A stretch of 64,000 nt of DNA from Actinomadura oligospora ATCC 43269 (GTDB taxonomy: Bacteria > Actinomycetota > Actinomycetes > Streptosporangiales > Streptosporangiaceae). Where the stretch lies: contig NZ_JADG01000010.1 of the NCBI RefSeq assembly GCF_000518265.1, positions 248,001-312,000 of the forward strand. Reading direction: 5' to 3'. The position numbers were made by a program, and so were the translations under genes. Below, in pieces: positions 16,010-25,414 of this stretch (position 1 is its first letter; each line of letters begins with the position of its first letter). The notes beneath the pieces are model-generated. The model was not told the DNA's origin. It ran no database searches and saw nothing but the letters and a program-made list of their open reading frames with translations.

Positions 16010-17056
16010 TCAGCCGAGGAGTCTGGCGATGAGCTCGTCGCGGGCGGACACGCCGATCTTGCGGTAGATCGACTTGAAGTGGTCGTTGACGGTGTGGGGC
16101 GAGATCTTCAGGCGCCGGGCGATCTGTTTGGTGGCCTGCCCCTCAAGGACGTGGTCGACGACCGCGCGTTCCTTGGGGGTCAGGCCGTGCCAGAGCGCCA
16201 TCGCCGGTAGCAGTTCGGTTCCGGTGGCCGGTTGGATCGTCACGGCCACCGCGCTGCTTCCCTCGCCGCTCATGGGCTGGGCGCGCAGGACGATCCATCC
16301 GCGCCGGGTGGGGATGCGGGTGAGCGCGCCCGTGTCCGGGCGGCGCGCGGCCTGGGTGAGGTGCCAGACGGTGCTTTCCATCGGCAGGTGCGGCGCGGCG
16401 AGTTCACGGGCGGGCACGGTCTCCAGCTCGCCGATCCACGCGCGCGCCGACGGTGTGGCCGCCACGACCGTCTCATCGGCTCCGACGACGAGCACACCCG
16501 GTGGCTGGTCGAGCCTGCTGGGCTCCGGCGGCGCGCCCGTCGCATAGCGCCTCATCGCGGCGACGACGTCCCGGCCGAGCCGCTGGGCTCTGGCCGCTTC
16601 GGCCCTTGAGAACGGCCGGGCTCCCCGGGAGCGGAGCAGCACCAGTCCGCCCCAGACGGTTCCCGCGTCGACCAGCGCGACACGCAGTTCGCTACCGACA
16701 CCCTGGTCGGCCATCACCGCGCGCATCGCGGCGTTGCGGCGCAGGCCAGGGGCGTCGGTGTTGAGGACGCCCACCCGGCACGGCCCCTCCGTCAGCCGTT
16801 CGAAGGGGAAGGGATGGTCGCCGTCCAGGCGGTCGCCCAGGGTCAGCCGGCGGGCCGCCGCCGGGCTGTAGCCGTGCTCTCGTGCCAGGAAGCACCCAAC
16901 GCCGGTGACCGGGTCCACCGCGGCGAGCATGTACCCCTCGTGCGGTATCACGCGTCCGATCCACCGTGAGATCACACCGCCCAGTTCCGTGGCGGAGCCG
17001 ACCTCCGTCGCGGCCCCGATCAGCGCGACACCGGACGCGCACTCTCTCGTGCTCAC
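16010..17056 (-). CDS. LuxR-family regulator with GAF-like sensor region
   Basis: A 348-aa protein if started at the GTG at 17056. The final ~60 residues form a LuxR/GerE HTH (LTPKERAVVDHVLEGQATKQIARRL, then HTVNDHFKSIYRKIGV). The preceding ~280 residues look like a GAF/PAS-type sensor. There is no RBS before GTG; a GATACT hexamer lies 6 nt upstream, which points to a leaderless mRNA. A longer start at 17095 is possible. The gene is divergent from the ricin-B lectin, which may be a target. It is an orphan, without an adjacent kinase. Confidence 0.82.
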   Translation of the reverse strand: MSTRECASGVALIGAATEVGSATELGGVISRWIGRVIPHEGYMLAAVDPVTGVGCFLAREHGYSPAAARRLTLGDRLDGDHPFPFERLTEGPCRVGVLNTDAPGLRRNAAMRAVMADQGVGSELRVALVDAGTVWGGLVLLRSRGARPFSRAEAARAQRLGRDVVAAMRRYATGAPPEPSRLDQPPGVLVVGADETVVAATPSARAWIGELETVPARELAAPHLPMESTVWHLTQAARRPDTGALTRIPTRRGWIVLRAQPMSGEGSSAVAVTIQPATGTELLPAMALWHGLTPKERAVVDHVLEGQATKQIARRLKISPHTVNDHFKSIYRKIGVSARDELIARLLG

Positions 17057-17257
17057 GCGACCAGTATCAGCCACGTAACGCTGTCCTGTGGGCACATGCC
17101 GCTATCACCCCCTGCCCGTGCCTGAGGCTTCGCGGTCGTGACAACCCCCAAGATCCGGGGATACCCGCGCGCCCGCTGCTCGGGGAGCGTTGAGGGCGAC
17201 AGGGCGGATCACCGCCGGTTCGGCGGATGACCCCCAAGGAAGGGAAGGGAGAGCACG

Positions 17258-17767
17258 ATGCGCAGATTCACGAGGGTGGTGTTGCTGCCGACCGTCGTCA
17301 TGCTCGGCGGGCTGTGGGCGGTCTCGTCGGCTTCGGCGGCGTCCTCGGCTCGTCCGGCGTCCCAGCGGCTCGACGAGGGGGTCCTCATCAAGCCGCTGGC
17401 GGCCAGCGGTCAGTGTCTCGAAGTCGCCGACGCCAACACCGGCAACGGCGCCCTGGTCACCTTGTGGCCCTGCCGTGGCACCGCCAACCAGCGGTGGATC
17501 TTCGACGCCAGGGGCAGGATCAAGAGCGGTCTCCCCGGCGAGAAGTGCCTCGACGTCCGGGCCGGGAACGGCGGCAACGGGGCCGCCATCAACCTCTACG
17601 ACTGCAACAGCGCGAGCGGGCAGCAGTGGCACGTCGCCGGAAACAGGCTGATCAGCGGGGTCAACAACCACTGCCTCACCGCCGTCGCCGCCAACTACGC
17701 CGGCGGGGGCGCCATCGTGAACTGGGAGTGCGTCGCCAAGGACGAACAGGACTGGAGACTGTCCTGA
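17258..17767 (+). CDS. Secreted ricin-B-type lectin
   Basis: A 169-aa protein with an N-terminal signal peptide (Arg, a hydrophobic core at ~7-20, ASA cleavage near 27) and one complete beta-trefoil. The three QxW motifs are QRW (78-80), QQW (122-124) and QDW (164-166). Cysteine pairs C53/C72, C97/C116 and C139/C158 repeat once per lobe. It has no catalytic domain, so it is a stand-alone extracellular carbohydrate-binding protein. GGGAGAG precedes the ATG. It lies 202 bp from the divergent LuxR gene. Confidence 0.9.
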   Translation: MRRFTRVVLLPTVVMLGGLWAVSSASAASSARPASQRLDEGVLIKPLAASGQCLEVADANTGNGALVTLWPCRGTANQRWIFDARGRIKSGLPGEKCLDVRAGNGGNGAAINLYDCNSASGQQWHVAGNRLISGVNNHCLTAVAANYAGGGAIVNWECVAKDEQDWRLS

Positions 17768-17999
17768 CCAACGACGCCCAGGCAGGTCCGGCGCGACCCG
17801 AGGCGAACCGCCCAGCGATGGCGAGCGGCTCGTCTCGGGCCGTCCCTCAAGTGCTGGACCGAATACTCCCGCTCCCGCGGCCTTCGGTCGAGGGGACTGA
17901 CGGCGGCGGGTGGGGACTGCTCGTGAGCATGATCGAGCGGCGCGGGCGCACCGGCGCGGGAGCCGGGGTCCGCGGTTTCCGCGGCGGCCGTGGACGTGG

Positions 18000-18941
18000 T
18001 CAGACCCAGGGGGCGAGGGGGTACCAGAACTTCTCGAAGACGGACGGGAGGCGGACGTCCCAGTAGAGGAGGAGGAAGACGCCCGCGGCGATGTAGCCGA
18101 CCGTGGTGATCGCGCCGGCCCTGCGGTGCGTGGCGGTCAGCCACCGGCTGACACGGCCGCCGGTCAGCAGGGCGATCGCGATCAGGAGCACCGCCATGAT
18201 GGCGATGTTGCCGATGGACTGCAGGACGAACGCGGCCGCGCCGTACAGCGGGTTGTGGCTCTCGGCGGCGTCCCGGAACAGCTGCCGGAACAGGGGGAAG
18301 GGCCGTCCGATCAGGAATCCTCCGATGAGGGCGCCCATGACGACCAGCTGCGCACCGGGGAAGCGCGCCTCCAGCGGCCCCAGCGGGTCCTTGATCACGC
18401 CGGCCGAGGCGAGACCGAGCACGACCATGATCAACCCGATCACGCCGAAGACGATCATCGCCTGGACCAGTCGCGGCGGGATCCCGGAGCCGCCGGCCGC
18501 CGCCGCCCGGAACTGGGGCATGTCGGTGCCGACGACCCCGACGACGGCCCCGTACAGCGCGGAGACCGGGATCATTCCGGCCGCGAGCAGGGCGAGCGGC
18601 CGGAACGTCCCGCGGACCCGGTCGCCCGCCGTCGCCCCTCCCTCGGCCATGGTCGGGGTGAGCGCGCTGAACGCGGCGACGTTGCAGGCGGTGAAGGTGC
18701 CCGCCACCCCAGAGACCAGGGCGAACAGGACGCCGGTGGCCATCCCGGTGATGGGCGTCGCCTTCGCGTCGTGGCCGAGCAGGGTGTTGGCGACGTTGTC
18801 GCCGATGGTCTGATCGACGAACTCCGCGGACCAGATCACCGTCAGCGCGAACCCGATCAGGGCGCCGAGCGCGATGACCAGGATCCGTTGCCGTGGCGTT
18901 TCCGTCGGGGGAGCAGGCAAGTTCTTAGCAAGCTGGGCCAT
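18000..18941 (-). CDS. Polytopic membrane protein, possibly CcdA/DsbD-like
   Basis: A 313-aa protein with about seven to eight hydrophobic segments. The first half contains GVAGTFTACNVAAFSALTP, with a Cys in a membrane segment flanked by Gly/Pro, which recalls the CcdA/DsbD electron-transfer core; only one clear cysteine is present, so thiol transfer is doubtful. The ATG at 18941 has AGGAG about 10 nt upstream. A possible lipoprotein ORF ends 4 bp upstream. The function is not assigned. Confidence 0.65.
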   Translation of the reverse strand: MAQLAKNLPAPPTETPRQRILVIALGALIGFALTVIWSAEFVDQTIGDNVANTLLGHDAKATPITGMATGVLFALVSGVAGTFTACNVAAFSALTPTMAEGGATAGDRVRGTFRPLALLAAGMIPVSALYGAVVGVVGTDMPQFRAAAAGGSGIPPRLVQAMIVFGVIGLIMVVLGLASAGVIKDPLGPLEARFPGAQLVVMGALIGGFLIGRPFPLFRQLFRDAAESHNPLYGAAAFVLQSIGNIAIMAVLLIAIALLTGGRVSRWLTATHRRAGAITTVGYIAAGVFLLLYWDVRLPSVFEKFWYPLAPWV

Positions 18942-18945
18942 GACG

Positions 18946-19173
18946 TCACTCCTGACCTCGAGCGATGATTGCCGCCGTCAGGCTGACACCGCCACCCACC
19001 CCACTCTTCTTCCAAAATGCGGTTTGCCCCGCCTGCCCAGAAAAGCGCACTTCACAAGTTGCGACCAAGAACGGCCACCACCACACGGCTCCTTCCGGCT
19101 GGCGCGAGGGCGCGGCAGCGGTACACCCGGACGCCCCGAGGCCGAGCAGCAGGACGAACGCGACGCCCTCCAC
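18946..19173 (-). CDS. Possible small lipoprotein or its remnant
   Basis: A 75-aa frame starting with GTG opens with a lipoprotein-like signal and lipobox (VAFVLLLGLGASGC). The first ~28 codons have the expected high G/C at third positions but the remainder does not, so the 3' part may be non-coding or damaged. It ends 4 bp before the membrane-protein start, which is compatible with an operon. No good RBS is present. Confidence 0.3.
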   Translation of the reverse strand: MEGVAFVLLLGLGASGCTAAAPSRQPEGAVWWWPFLVATCEVRFSGQAGQTAFWKKSGVGGGVSLTAAIIARGQE

Positions 19174-19219
19174 CGAGTTTCCAGCGGCACGGCTCCCGGT
19201 GATCGCTTAATCTTCCGGG

Positions 19220-19762
19220 GTGGCGGACGTACCTGACGACCTCGCATTGCCCACTGCCCTGGCCGAGGTGGCCGAGGTCGGCTTCGAGTGGGAGTACGAC
19301 GAGGAGACCGACGAGGCCAGCGGTTGTGACTTCGAGCTGTACGACCAGTTCGAGGAGCCCGACCGGACGGCGTGGTGGTTCCGCCTGTGGACCGGCAACC
19401 AAGAGGTCGACGGCGGCGAGTTCCGCTTTTTCGGCACGACCGGGGCGGGTGACTACACCGGCTTCTGGCTCGTACGACCCGATGCGCCGATCACCGACCA
19501 GCCCGTCGTCTACATCGGTTCCGAGGGCGAGCGTGGTGTGATCGCCGGCGATCTCGGCGACCTCCTCTGGCTGTTCGCCGCCGGTCTGGGCCCCGCCGAA
19601 GCCTTCACGGACCCCGACTCCGCCACGATGCCGAACGATGCCTTCCATGCGGTCGCCGAGCGCCACGCACCCGGGCGCAGCCGGGCCCCCACCCAGATCG
19701 TGACCGCCGCACGAGCGGAGTTCCCGCATTTCTCAGATCTCATCGACGCGATGTGTCGCTGA
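19220..19762 (+). CDS. Hypothetical acidic protein, SUKH-like ending
   Basis: A 180-aa acidic protein starting with GTG after TCCGGGG. The middle shows WFRLWTGN and FRFFGTTGAGDYTGFWLV; then VVYIGSEGERGVIAGDLGDLLWLFAAGLGP resembles the C-terminal part of SMI1/KNR4 (SUKH) proteins, some of which are contact-toxin immunity proteins. No toxin gene is adjacent, so an immunity role is not supported. It is probably cytoplasmic. Confidence 0.65.
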   Translation: MADVPDDLALPTALAEVAEVGFEWEYDEETDEASGCDFELYDQFEEPDRTAWWFRLWTGNQEVDGGEFRFFGTTGAGDYTGFWLVRPDAPITDQPVVYIGSEGERGVIAGDLGDLLWLFAAGLGPAEAFTDPDSATMPNDAFHAVAERHAPGRSRAPTQIVTAARAEFPHFSDLIDAMCR

Positions 19763-19944
19763 GCGAGATTCACGCGCCCCCGACATACCGGCCCGCTCCA
19801 CTCAGAACGCTGGCGCTCAAGACGAAGCCCGGAGCGCTGCGTGGCCGCCGCACGTCCGCCGCCCCAGCACGGCAGCGCCGGGAACCCCGCACGGTGCGGT
19901 TCGTTGAACAAGCGGTCACCCTGCACATGGTCGGAGAGGGATGA

Positions 19945-20430
19945 ATGCGCCGCATTCTGGACGCGATAGTGCTCAGTGCCGTCGGCCAGGTCAACCGTCT
20001 GATGTTCGGGCTCACCCGTGGCAGGGTGGTGCTCTGCCGGTCCACAGGCGTGCCGGGGGTCCTGCTGAAGATCTCGACCCCCGTTGAGCCTCTCGGAACC
20101 ATGGTGAGCCCCGGCTGTCTCCCCCTGAGCGATGATCTCCTTCTCGTCCTGGCCCGCCCGGGTGGGGTGACTGAACTGTCGGCGTTGCTGGAGGCGAGCA
20201 CGGCCGTGGAAGCCGCGCCAGGGCCCGACGAAACCACCGTCGCCGCCGACCTCTGCGACCTGATCGGCCCTGCTGAGCAGGCGGGTGTATTGAAGCAGGC
20301 GATGAGAGGGACACGCATGCAGGAACGGGACGAGGTCAGGCGTCTACGACTGACACCGGTCGCGCTGCTGCGCCTCCGCCGGCCATTCCCGGCAGCCGAA
20401 CGTTCTGGACACGCCATCAGCGTCGTGTGA
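19945..20430 (+). CDS. Hypothetical protein
   Basis: A 161-aa frame with GGAGAGGG just before the ATG at 19945. The N-terminus (LDAIVLSAVGQVNRLMFGL) is hydrophobic/amphipathic, the middle has LPLSDDLLLVLARPGG, and the last ~35 residues are Arg-rich. I do not recognise it; it may be a decayed gene, because the Arg-rich end looks unlike a folded domain and the neighbouring sequence contains a gene remnant. Confidence 0.4.
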   Translation: MRRILDAIVLSAVGQVNRLMFGLTRGRVVLCRSTGVPGVLLKISTPVEPLGTMVSPGCLPLSDDLLLVLARPGGVTELSALLEASTAVEAAPGPDETTVAADLCDLIGPAEQAGVLKQAMRGTRMQERDEVRRLRLTPVALLRLRRPFPAAERSGHAISVV

Positions 20431-20530
20431 GCTCGTGGATCTTTCACCCGTATGGGGGACCTGGTCGCCCCTTGTGGGGGGATGTTCGCCGGGCGTGCCG
20501 CGACAGGCTTGTCCCCATGAGCGACATGAT

Positions 20531-20775
20531 CGTCACGGGCGGCCCGAAGTGGACGCCGCTATCCGCAGCGGCTGATGGCAGCGGGCGCCTGGGGCACCAC
20601 CGGGCTGCTGCTCGTCCACGCGGTGCCGTCCGCGCCTGACTGGATCTCACTGGCGCTGGGACAGCGCTCGATCAGCGACCTCGGCGACATGGACCGCTTC
20701 GCGACCCTGCTGTACGAACCCTTCTTCCTCACCGGCGGCCTGCTGACCATCCTCGGCCACCGCAGGTGCGGCAAA
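20531..20775 (+). pseudogene. DUF3995 membrane protein C-terminal remnant
   Basis: After an in-frame TGA the frame reads GRRYPQRLMAAGAWGTTGLL, then HAVPSAPDWISLALGQ, then DRFATLLYEPFFLTGGLL. This matches the last two membrane segments of DUF3995 proteins. The first membrane segments are missing, and the frame runs on past the normal end into the next gene. I read it as a 5'-truncated pseudogene. Confidence 0.55.
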
Positions 20776-20869
20776 GCGATTGCGCGGGCCGCTCCGGCGC
20801 GCGGGACGTGGCCCAGCCTGCGGGAGACCGCCCGGGCGCGGCCTGGCCGCGCCCGGGACTTAGGGAGGA

Positions 20870-21376
20870 TCAGCCGTAGGCCTGGGCCCAGTACTCGATG
20901 GTCTGGGTGTGCTTACCGATGATGAACTGTGCGCCGTACACGCTGGACCCGGCGTTCCTGATGCTGAGGACGAGGTACTGGCCGTCGCAGCGGCGGCTGC
21001 CGCTCTTGATGTTGTGCCACCCCGTCCACTTGGACCTGTACTGGAAGATCACGTTCATCTTGATGCGGTTGCCGCCCCAGCAGCGGGCCTTGACCTGCAT
21101 GATCCGAGAGCCCCGGCGGCGCCAGTCCTGGTCCCAGCTGAAGTACACCCTCTTCGAGGCGTGCTTGAGGTTGTACCAGTGGGCGCGCTTGGCCGCCGAC
21201 TGCGCGGACGTCGCCGTGTGCGCGGTCGCCTGCGGAGTCGTCGGCCGGGCCGGGGCCGCGTTGGCGGGTGCGGCGGCCAGGGTGAGGGTCGCGGCGGTCG
21301 CCGCGATCCCTGTCGTCGCGATCTGGGCCGCGCGGGACTTCTGGATTCGGGGCCTGGGCGAGTGGGTGCTGTGCAT
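20870..21376 (-). CDS. Secreted basic protein of unknown function
   Basis: A 168-aa protein counted from the ATG at 21376, which has AGGAGTG 4-10 nt upstream. An N-terminal twin-arginine-free signal (basic n-region, Ala/Thr-rich core, AAAPANA cleavage near residue 40) precedes a basic, Trp/Tyr-rich mature part (YFSWDQDWRRRG, WGGNRIKMNVIFQYRSKW, RRCDGQYLVLSIRNAG) that should form a small beta-rich domain with one Cys pair. It resembles the other small secreted proteins of this window in type but not in sequence. No function is assigned. Confidence 0.7.
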   Translation of the reverse strand: MHSTHSPRPRIQKSRAAQIATTGIAATAATLTLAAAPANAAPARPTTPQATAHTATSAQSAAKRAHWYNLKHASKRVYFSWDQDWRRRGSRIMQVKARCWGGNRIKMNVIFQYRSKWTGWHNIKSGSRRCDGQYLVLSIRNAGSSVYGAQFIIGKHTQTIEYWAQAYG

Positions 21377-21966
21377 GGTCACTCCTGTCGCTTCCTCTGC
21401 TGTCAGGTGGCGGTCGGACGCTGGTTGCGCCTGCCGTCCGTGACGAGCTTGGGCAGTCCCCTCGGCCGTCCGGAAGGGGTCGGGACGAGCCCGGGAATCA
21501 TCGGGACGGCACCGCACTGACCTGCCGTAACGCGTCCGAAAGCGGGACTTGGCGGGACGCGGGATCACGCACACCCGCGAATGCCGCCGTGGTCCGGGCA
21601 CAGGGGCGAGGGACGACGCGGGCGTCTCGGGCAGAGGAGACGGGGGCACGTTCCGCTACATGACGGCTCGGGCACGTTCGGGAGCGGACTGCCTTGTGCG
21701 CGCCTGTCGGACGTACGAGCAGGATCGCCTGAGAGCCCCTGCGAGCTGCATTTCCGGAGTTTCCGGAGTGCCCTTACGTGCGCGTGCGCGAGAGAGCAGT
21801 GACGGCCCCTGCCGTTGGGGTCCGGCCTCGTGAGCTCGCGACGTCATGACGCCGTGATCCCTCGCGGTGGTCGGCACCTCTCACTAGGTTTTCTTCAGTT
21901 TCTTCATGAAGGCACGCGCGTGTGTGGGCGAGAGGTTTCCTGGGGTGTGAAGGTGCGGGGCGGGGG
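21377..21966. other. 590-bp region without a supported gene
   Basis: I see no frame with coding character here. TTTCCGGAG occurs twice in tandem near 21751-21768, and a purine/pyrimidine-skewed stretch lies near 21888-21910. It contains the promoter of the leftward secreted protein. Confidence 0.5.
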
Positions 21967-23112
21967 TTATAGGCCTAGGCGTTTGGCGGCTATTTCGTTC
22001 ATGATTTCGGTGGTGCCGCCGCCGATGCCGAGGATGCGGATGTCGCGGTAGTGGCGTTCGACCTCGGACTCGCGGAGGTAGCCCATGCCGCCGTGGAGTT
22101 GGACGGCCTCGTTGACGACGTACTCGCATGCCTGGACGGCGGTGTTCTTGGCGAAGGCCATTTCGGTGAACACGTCCTCGCCCGCCACGTAGCGCTCGGC
22201 GACGTGGCGTGTGTAGACGCGGGCGACGTCCACCTGCCGCGCCATTTCGGCAACCTTGTGCCGGACGAGTTGCCGCGACGACAGTGGACGTCCGAACGTC
22301 TCGCGGTCACGCACCCAGCGCATCGTGAGGTCGAGGCATCGTTGCGCGTGGGCGTTCGCCTGGACGGCGAGCGAGAGCCGCTCGGCCACGAAGTTCTGCA
22401 CGATCTGGACGAATCCGCTGTTCTCCGGGCCGACGAGGTTCGCCACCGGTACGTGCACGTCCGTGAACGACAGCTCGGCCGTGTCGGAGCAGAGCCAGCC
22501 CATCTTGCGGAGCGACCGCGAGACGGCGAACCCGGGCGTTCCCTTCTCGATGACCAGCAGCGAGATGCCGCCGAACCCCGGGCCGCCCGTCCGCACGGCC
22601 GTGGTCACGAAGTCCGCCCGGACACCGGACGTGATGTACAGCTTGGACCCGTTCACGACGTAGGAGTCGCCGTCCCGGACGGCCGTCGTCCGCAGTCCCG
22701 CGACGTCCGACCCGGCGTCCGGCTCGGTGACGCCCAGCGCGCCGATCATCTCGCCCGCCAGCGTCGGCGCGGCGAACCGTCCGATCAGGTCCCGGTCGCC
22801 GGACGCCACGATGTGCGGAAGCGCGATCCCGTGCGTGAACAGCGAGGCCACCAGCCCGCCCGATCCGCCCGCCTGGATCATCTCCTCGGCCACGATCAGC
22901 GCGTCGACGACCGATCCGCCCTGCCCGCCGGCGTCCTCGGGGAACCCGACGCCCAGCAGCCCCGCCCCGGCGGCCTTCCGGTGCAGCGACCGCGGCAGCT
23001 CCCCGGCCTCCTCCCATCCGTCCAGGTGGGGGAGGACCTCGCGCTCGGTGAAGTCCCGCACCATCTTCCGCAGGGCCGTCCGCTCGGGAGTGCTCCACAC
23101 GTCGTCCGCCAC
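21967..23112 (-). CDS. Acyl-CoA dehydrogenase
   Basis: A 381-aa flavoenzyme that oxidises acyl-CoA to enoyl-CoA. It shows ALGVTEPDAGSDVAGLRT (FAD/substrate loop), YVVNGSKLYITSG, RETFGRPLSSRQLVRHKVAEM and the family-typical QLHGGMGYLRESEVERHYRD. The C-terminal IGGGTTEIMNEI lacks Glu at the MCAD-type position; as in long-chain/isovaleryl-type members the base may be on the other loop. The GTG start at 23112 follows GGAGGGCGG. It is a single gene, so the physiological substrate cannot be told from context. Confidence 0.92.
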   Translation of the reverse strand: MADDVWSTPERTALRKMVRDFTEREVLPHLDGWEEAGELPRSLHRKAAGAGLLGVGFPEDAGGQGGSVVDALIVAEEMIQAGGSGGLVASLFTHGIALPHIVASGDRDLIGRFAAPTLAGEMIGALGVTEPDAGSDVAGLRTTAVRDGDSYVVNGSKLYITSGVRADFVTTAVRTGGPGFGGISLLVIEKGTPGFAVSRSLRKMGWLCSDTAELSFTDVHVPVANLVGPENSGFVQIVQNFVAERLSLAVQANAHAQRCLDLTMRWVRDRETFGRPLSSRQLVRHKVAEMARQVDVARVYTRHVAERYVAGEDVFTEMAFAKNTAVQACEYVVNEAVQLHGGMGYLRESEVERHYRDIRILGIGGGTTEIMNEIAAKRLGL

Positions 23113-23167
23113 GGCCGCCCTCCAGGTCGATGACCGAATCAGATTCGGAACCTAACACGACGTCCGG

Positions 23168-24199
23168 TCAGGAGGCACCTGCCGGTTCGAGCAGCCACGT
23201 CCCGCCCGCCCGCACCTGGTAGTAGCCGGGGCCCGGCCAGCGGAACTCCAGGTCTACGTCCCCGTCGCCGGACGCGACGCGCGTCCAGAAGGCCAGGTCG
23301 TCGTCCAGGGCCTCCAGGGCGACCGGTCCGTTCCCACGATGCCGCAACCTCCAGCCTTCCGCCGCGCCCTCGAAGCGGATGACGTCGGACCCGTCTCCCC
23401 GCATCCCGTCGTCGCCCACGATGGGAACGGCGTGTGCTGACTCGGCGTCGGCCGTCCACTTGATTTCGTCGCCGTCGGGGAAGGCCACGGTGAATTTCAG
23501 GGTTCGGCGCTTGCCCGGAGCGGGAACGCGGGCGATGACCGGATCGACGCCGCCGCCGAGCGGATAGAAGCGCGAGCTGCGCCCGACCTTGTCCTCGAAC
23601 CGCACCTCGACCCGCGTGGCCTGGTCGGTGCGGACGACCAGCACCGACGGGCGCTCCCGCGGCAGTTCGACCTGGTGGGACGTCGTCCCTCGGCCTGGCC
23701 TTTCGGACGTCAACGCCTCCCGCACACGGCGCGACATGAGCGGCTCTCGACCTTCCCGGACCTGAACGGCGTCGGCGGCGCACGCCGCGACCATTCGCCC
23801 GCTCCTGGACGGCGGCCAGCGAACACGGGTGGTCCCCGGTCCGTGCCGGGCGTCGAAGAAGCACAGTGGTAGTTGCTCTGGCAGCGGCCGTCCGGCGAGT
23901 CGCGCGTCGAGCCGATCGAGGGCCAGCCGTCCGCCGTCCAGTGCTCGCAGGACCCCGTCCTCGTCCGGAGCGCCGCTGTCGTCCCTGCTGTTCAGTGCCT
24001 TGGTGGCCTCGTCATACGCGTCCAGCGCCCTGCCCAGCTCGCGCCGGGTCGAGGGGTCGGTGTCGGGGGTGAAGGGGTGGGCCCGCAGAGCCTCCCCGAA
24101 CGCGACGACCCGCGCCTCGAGTTCCCTGGCCTCGGTGCCGTCCGCGCCGTCACGCGCGCCAGGCCCGTGCCCCCGGCGCTTGAAGACCTTTCCCCACAT
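23168..24199 (-). CDS. Hypothetical protein with CFFDxRHGP motif
   Basis: A 343-aa protein counted from MWGKVFKRR at 24199; an ATG at 24208 is also possible. Residues ~20-100 are helical (LDAYDEATKAL). The motif LCFFDARHGPGTTRVRW near ~110 and a later VAACAADA resemble a segment found in other actinobacterial proteins with an N-terminal helical bundle. The C-terminal ~140 residues (FYPLGGGVDPVIARVP, FRWPGPGYYQVRAGG) are beta-rich. No signal peptide or membrane helix is present. Function unknown. Confidence 0.65.
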   Translation of the reverse strand: MWGKVFKRRGHGPGARDGADGTEARELEARVVAFGEALRAHPFTPDTDPSTRRELGRALDAYDEATKALNSRDDSGAPDEDGVLRALDGGRLALDRLDARLAGRPLPEQLPLCFFDARHGPGTTRVRWPPSRSGRMVAACAADAVQVREGREPLMSRRVREALTSERPGRGTTSHQVELPRERPSVLVVRTDQATRVEVRFEDKVGRSSRFYPLGGGVDPVIARVPAPGKRRTLKFTVAFPDGDEIKWTADAESAHAVPIVGDDGMRGDGSDVIRFEGAAEGWRLRHRGNGPVALEALDDDLAFWTRVASGDGDVDLEFRWPGPGYYQVRAGGTWLLEPAGAS

Positions 24200-24331
24200 G
24201 AGGCACATCCTGCCGCAGGACGCACCGGGAGTTCTCAGCCGATGGAGACCATCTCGCCGCCGGGCGTCGCGTCCGGGGCCGTAACCTCTGAGCGGCTCGG
24301 GGGGCGAATCGGATCCACGAAGGAACGAAGC

Positions 24332-24955
24332 ATGAGGATTTCCGTCCTCCGGCGGCGCGGTCCGGCCTGCGCCGAGGGTCGGCACACGCTGGAGTCGGCG
24401 CGGCTGTTGCTGCGCACGCCGACGGTGTTCGAGGCACAGGTCGCGTCCGCTGCGGGGAGCGACGCGGAGGCGCAGCGCTGGCTCGGCTGGGAGGCGCGGC
24501 ACGTCGCGCCGGACGTGGTGCGACGTCGTCTCGCGGGCACCCGGGCCCGGCGTGGACGGCCGTCCGGTGCGGTCCATCCCGCGCTGTCCATGTGCCTGGT
24601 CGCGATCGACCTGCGGCAACGCGCTTATGTGGGGATGGCCAGCGTCACGTCCGTCGATGCGCGCACGTGCGAGGTCGGCGGCTACCTCGGACCGGAGTAC
24701 CGGGGGCACGGGCTGGGCGCGGAACTGTTCGCCGGTGTCCTTCGGCTGGCGCACGAGCACCTGGGGTACGCGGAGGTCAGGGCGGGCACCGAGACCGGCA
24801 ACCTCGCGTGCGCGGTGTCGCTGGAGCGCGCGGGATTCGCGGCGGCCACGGGCTCGGACGTCCACCACCTTCCGGACGGCCGCATCGTCCCCGCCGCCTG
24901 GTACGCGAGCACCGTCGCGGGCCCGACGACCTGCGCGGCGACGGGACGCACCTGA
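24332..24955 (+). CDS. GNAT-family N-acetyltransferase
   Basis: A 207-aa protein with GAAGGAAC before the ATG at 24332. The acetyl-CoA-binding motif A is clear: YLGPEYRGHGLGAELFAGVL, followed by GTETGNLACAVSLERAGF, which matches RimJ/RimL-type GNATs. It probably acetylates an amine on a small molecule or protein N-terminus; the substrate is unknown. It is divergent from the CFFDxRHGP protein, with a spacing of 132 bp. Confidence 0.85.
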   Translation: MRISVLRRRGPACAEGRHTLESARLLLRTPTVFEAQVASAAGSDAEAQRWLGWEARHVAPDVVRRRLAGTRARRGRPSGAVHPALSMCLVAIDLRQRAYVGMASVTSVDARTCEVGGYLGPEYRGHGLGAELFAGVLRLAHEHLGYAEVRAGTETGNLACAVSLERAGFAAATGSDVHHLPDGRIVPAAWYASTVAGPTTCAATGRT

Positions 24956-25095
24956 AGGCGGGCGGGGGTGCCGATTCGAAGGTCAGTGCCGGGTCGGCCG
25001 CGTGCGGGAGGACGGGGGCCGGCGTCGCGCGTCGGGATGGCGGATCCGAGGTGCGACGCCGGCGCGGGGGACCGCCCCGTGGGCAGGGCGGGGGC

Positions 25096-25293
25096 TCAGA
25101 AGCCGAGGAAGAAGAAGATGACGCCGCCGACCACGTGCGCGATGACGGTGAGGATGCCGACGGCCCAGAACAGCTTCTTCGCGGTGGGATGGTCGAACTG
25201 CGAGCCCGCCTCGGCCGGCGCGGCGGAGCGCTTCAGCGCCTGGTTCTCCAGTTCGTCCAGGGACGGCAGGAAGGACGGTCGCTTGAGGGACAT
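25096..25293 (-). CDS. Small single-TM protein (FLPSLDELE family)
   Basis: A 65-aa protein. The ATG at 25293 has AGGAGAG 4-10 nt upstream. Residues 1-20 (MSLKRPSFLPSLDELENQAL) and a FDHPTAK motif at ~34-40 precede one membrane helix (LFWAVGILTVIAHVVGGVIF). A paralogue with the same layout is at 60187-60375. It is divergent from an OhrR-like regulator and may be under its control. Function unknown. Confidence 0.75.
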   Translation of the reverse strand: MSLKRPSFLPSLDELENQALKRSAAPAEAGSQFDHPTAKKLFWAVGILTVIAHVVGGVIFFFLGF

Positions 25294-25414
25294 CCACTCT
25301 CCTCGGGGCGCTGGACGGCCGTCGGGGCGACGGTTCCGGCGGGACGGGCGGGACGGGCGGGGCGGACGCGTCCAGCGGACCCGGGCGGTCTCTGTTGACG
25401 CGCAAATCGTTGGT

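Noticed and set aside
20427..20639. 70-aa rightward frame beginning MSSWIFHPYGG
   Set aside because: It changes into a frame without coding character and overlaps the DUF3995 remnant, which is in another frame.
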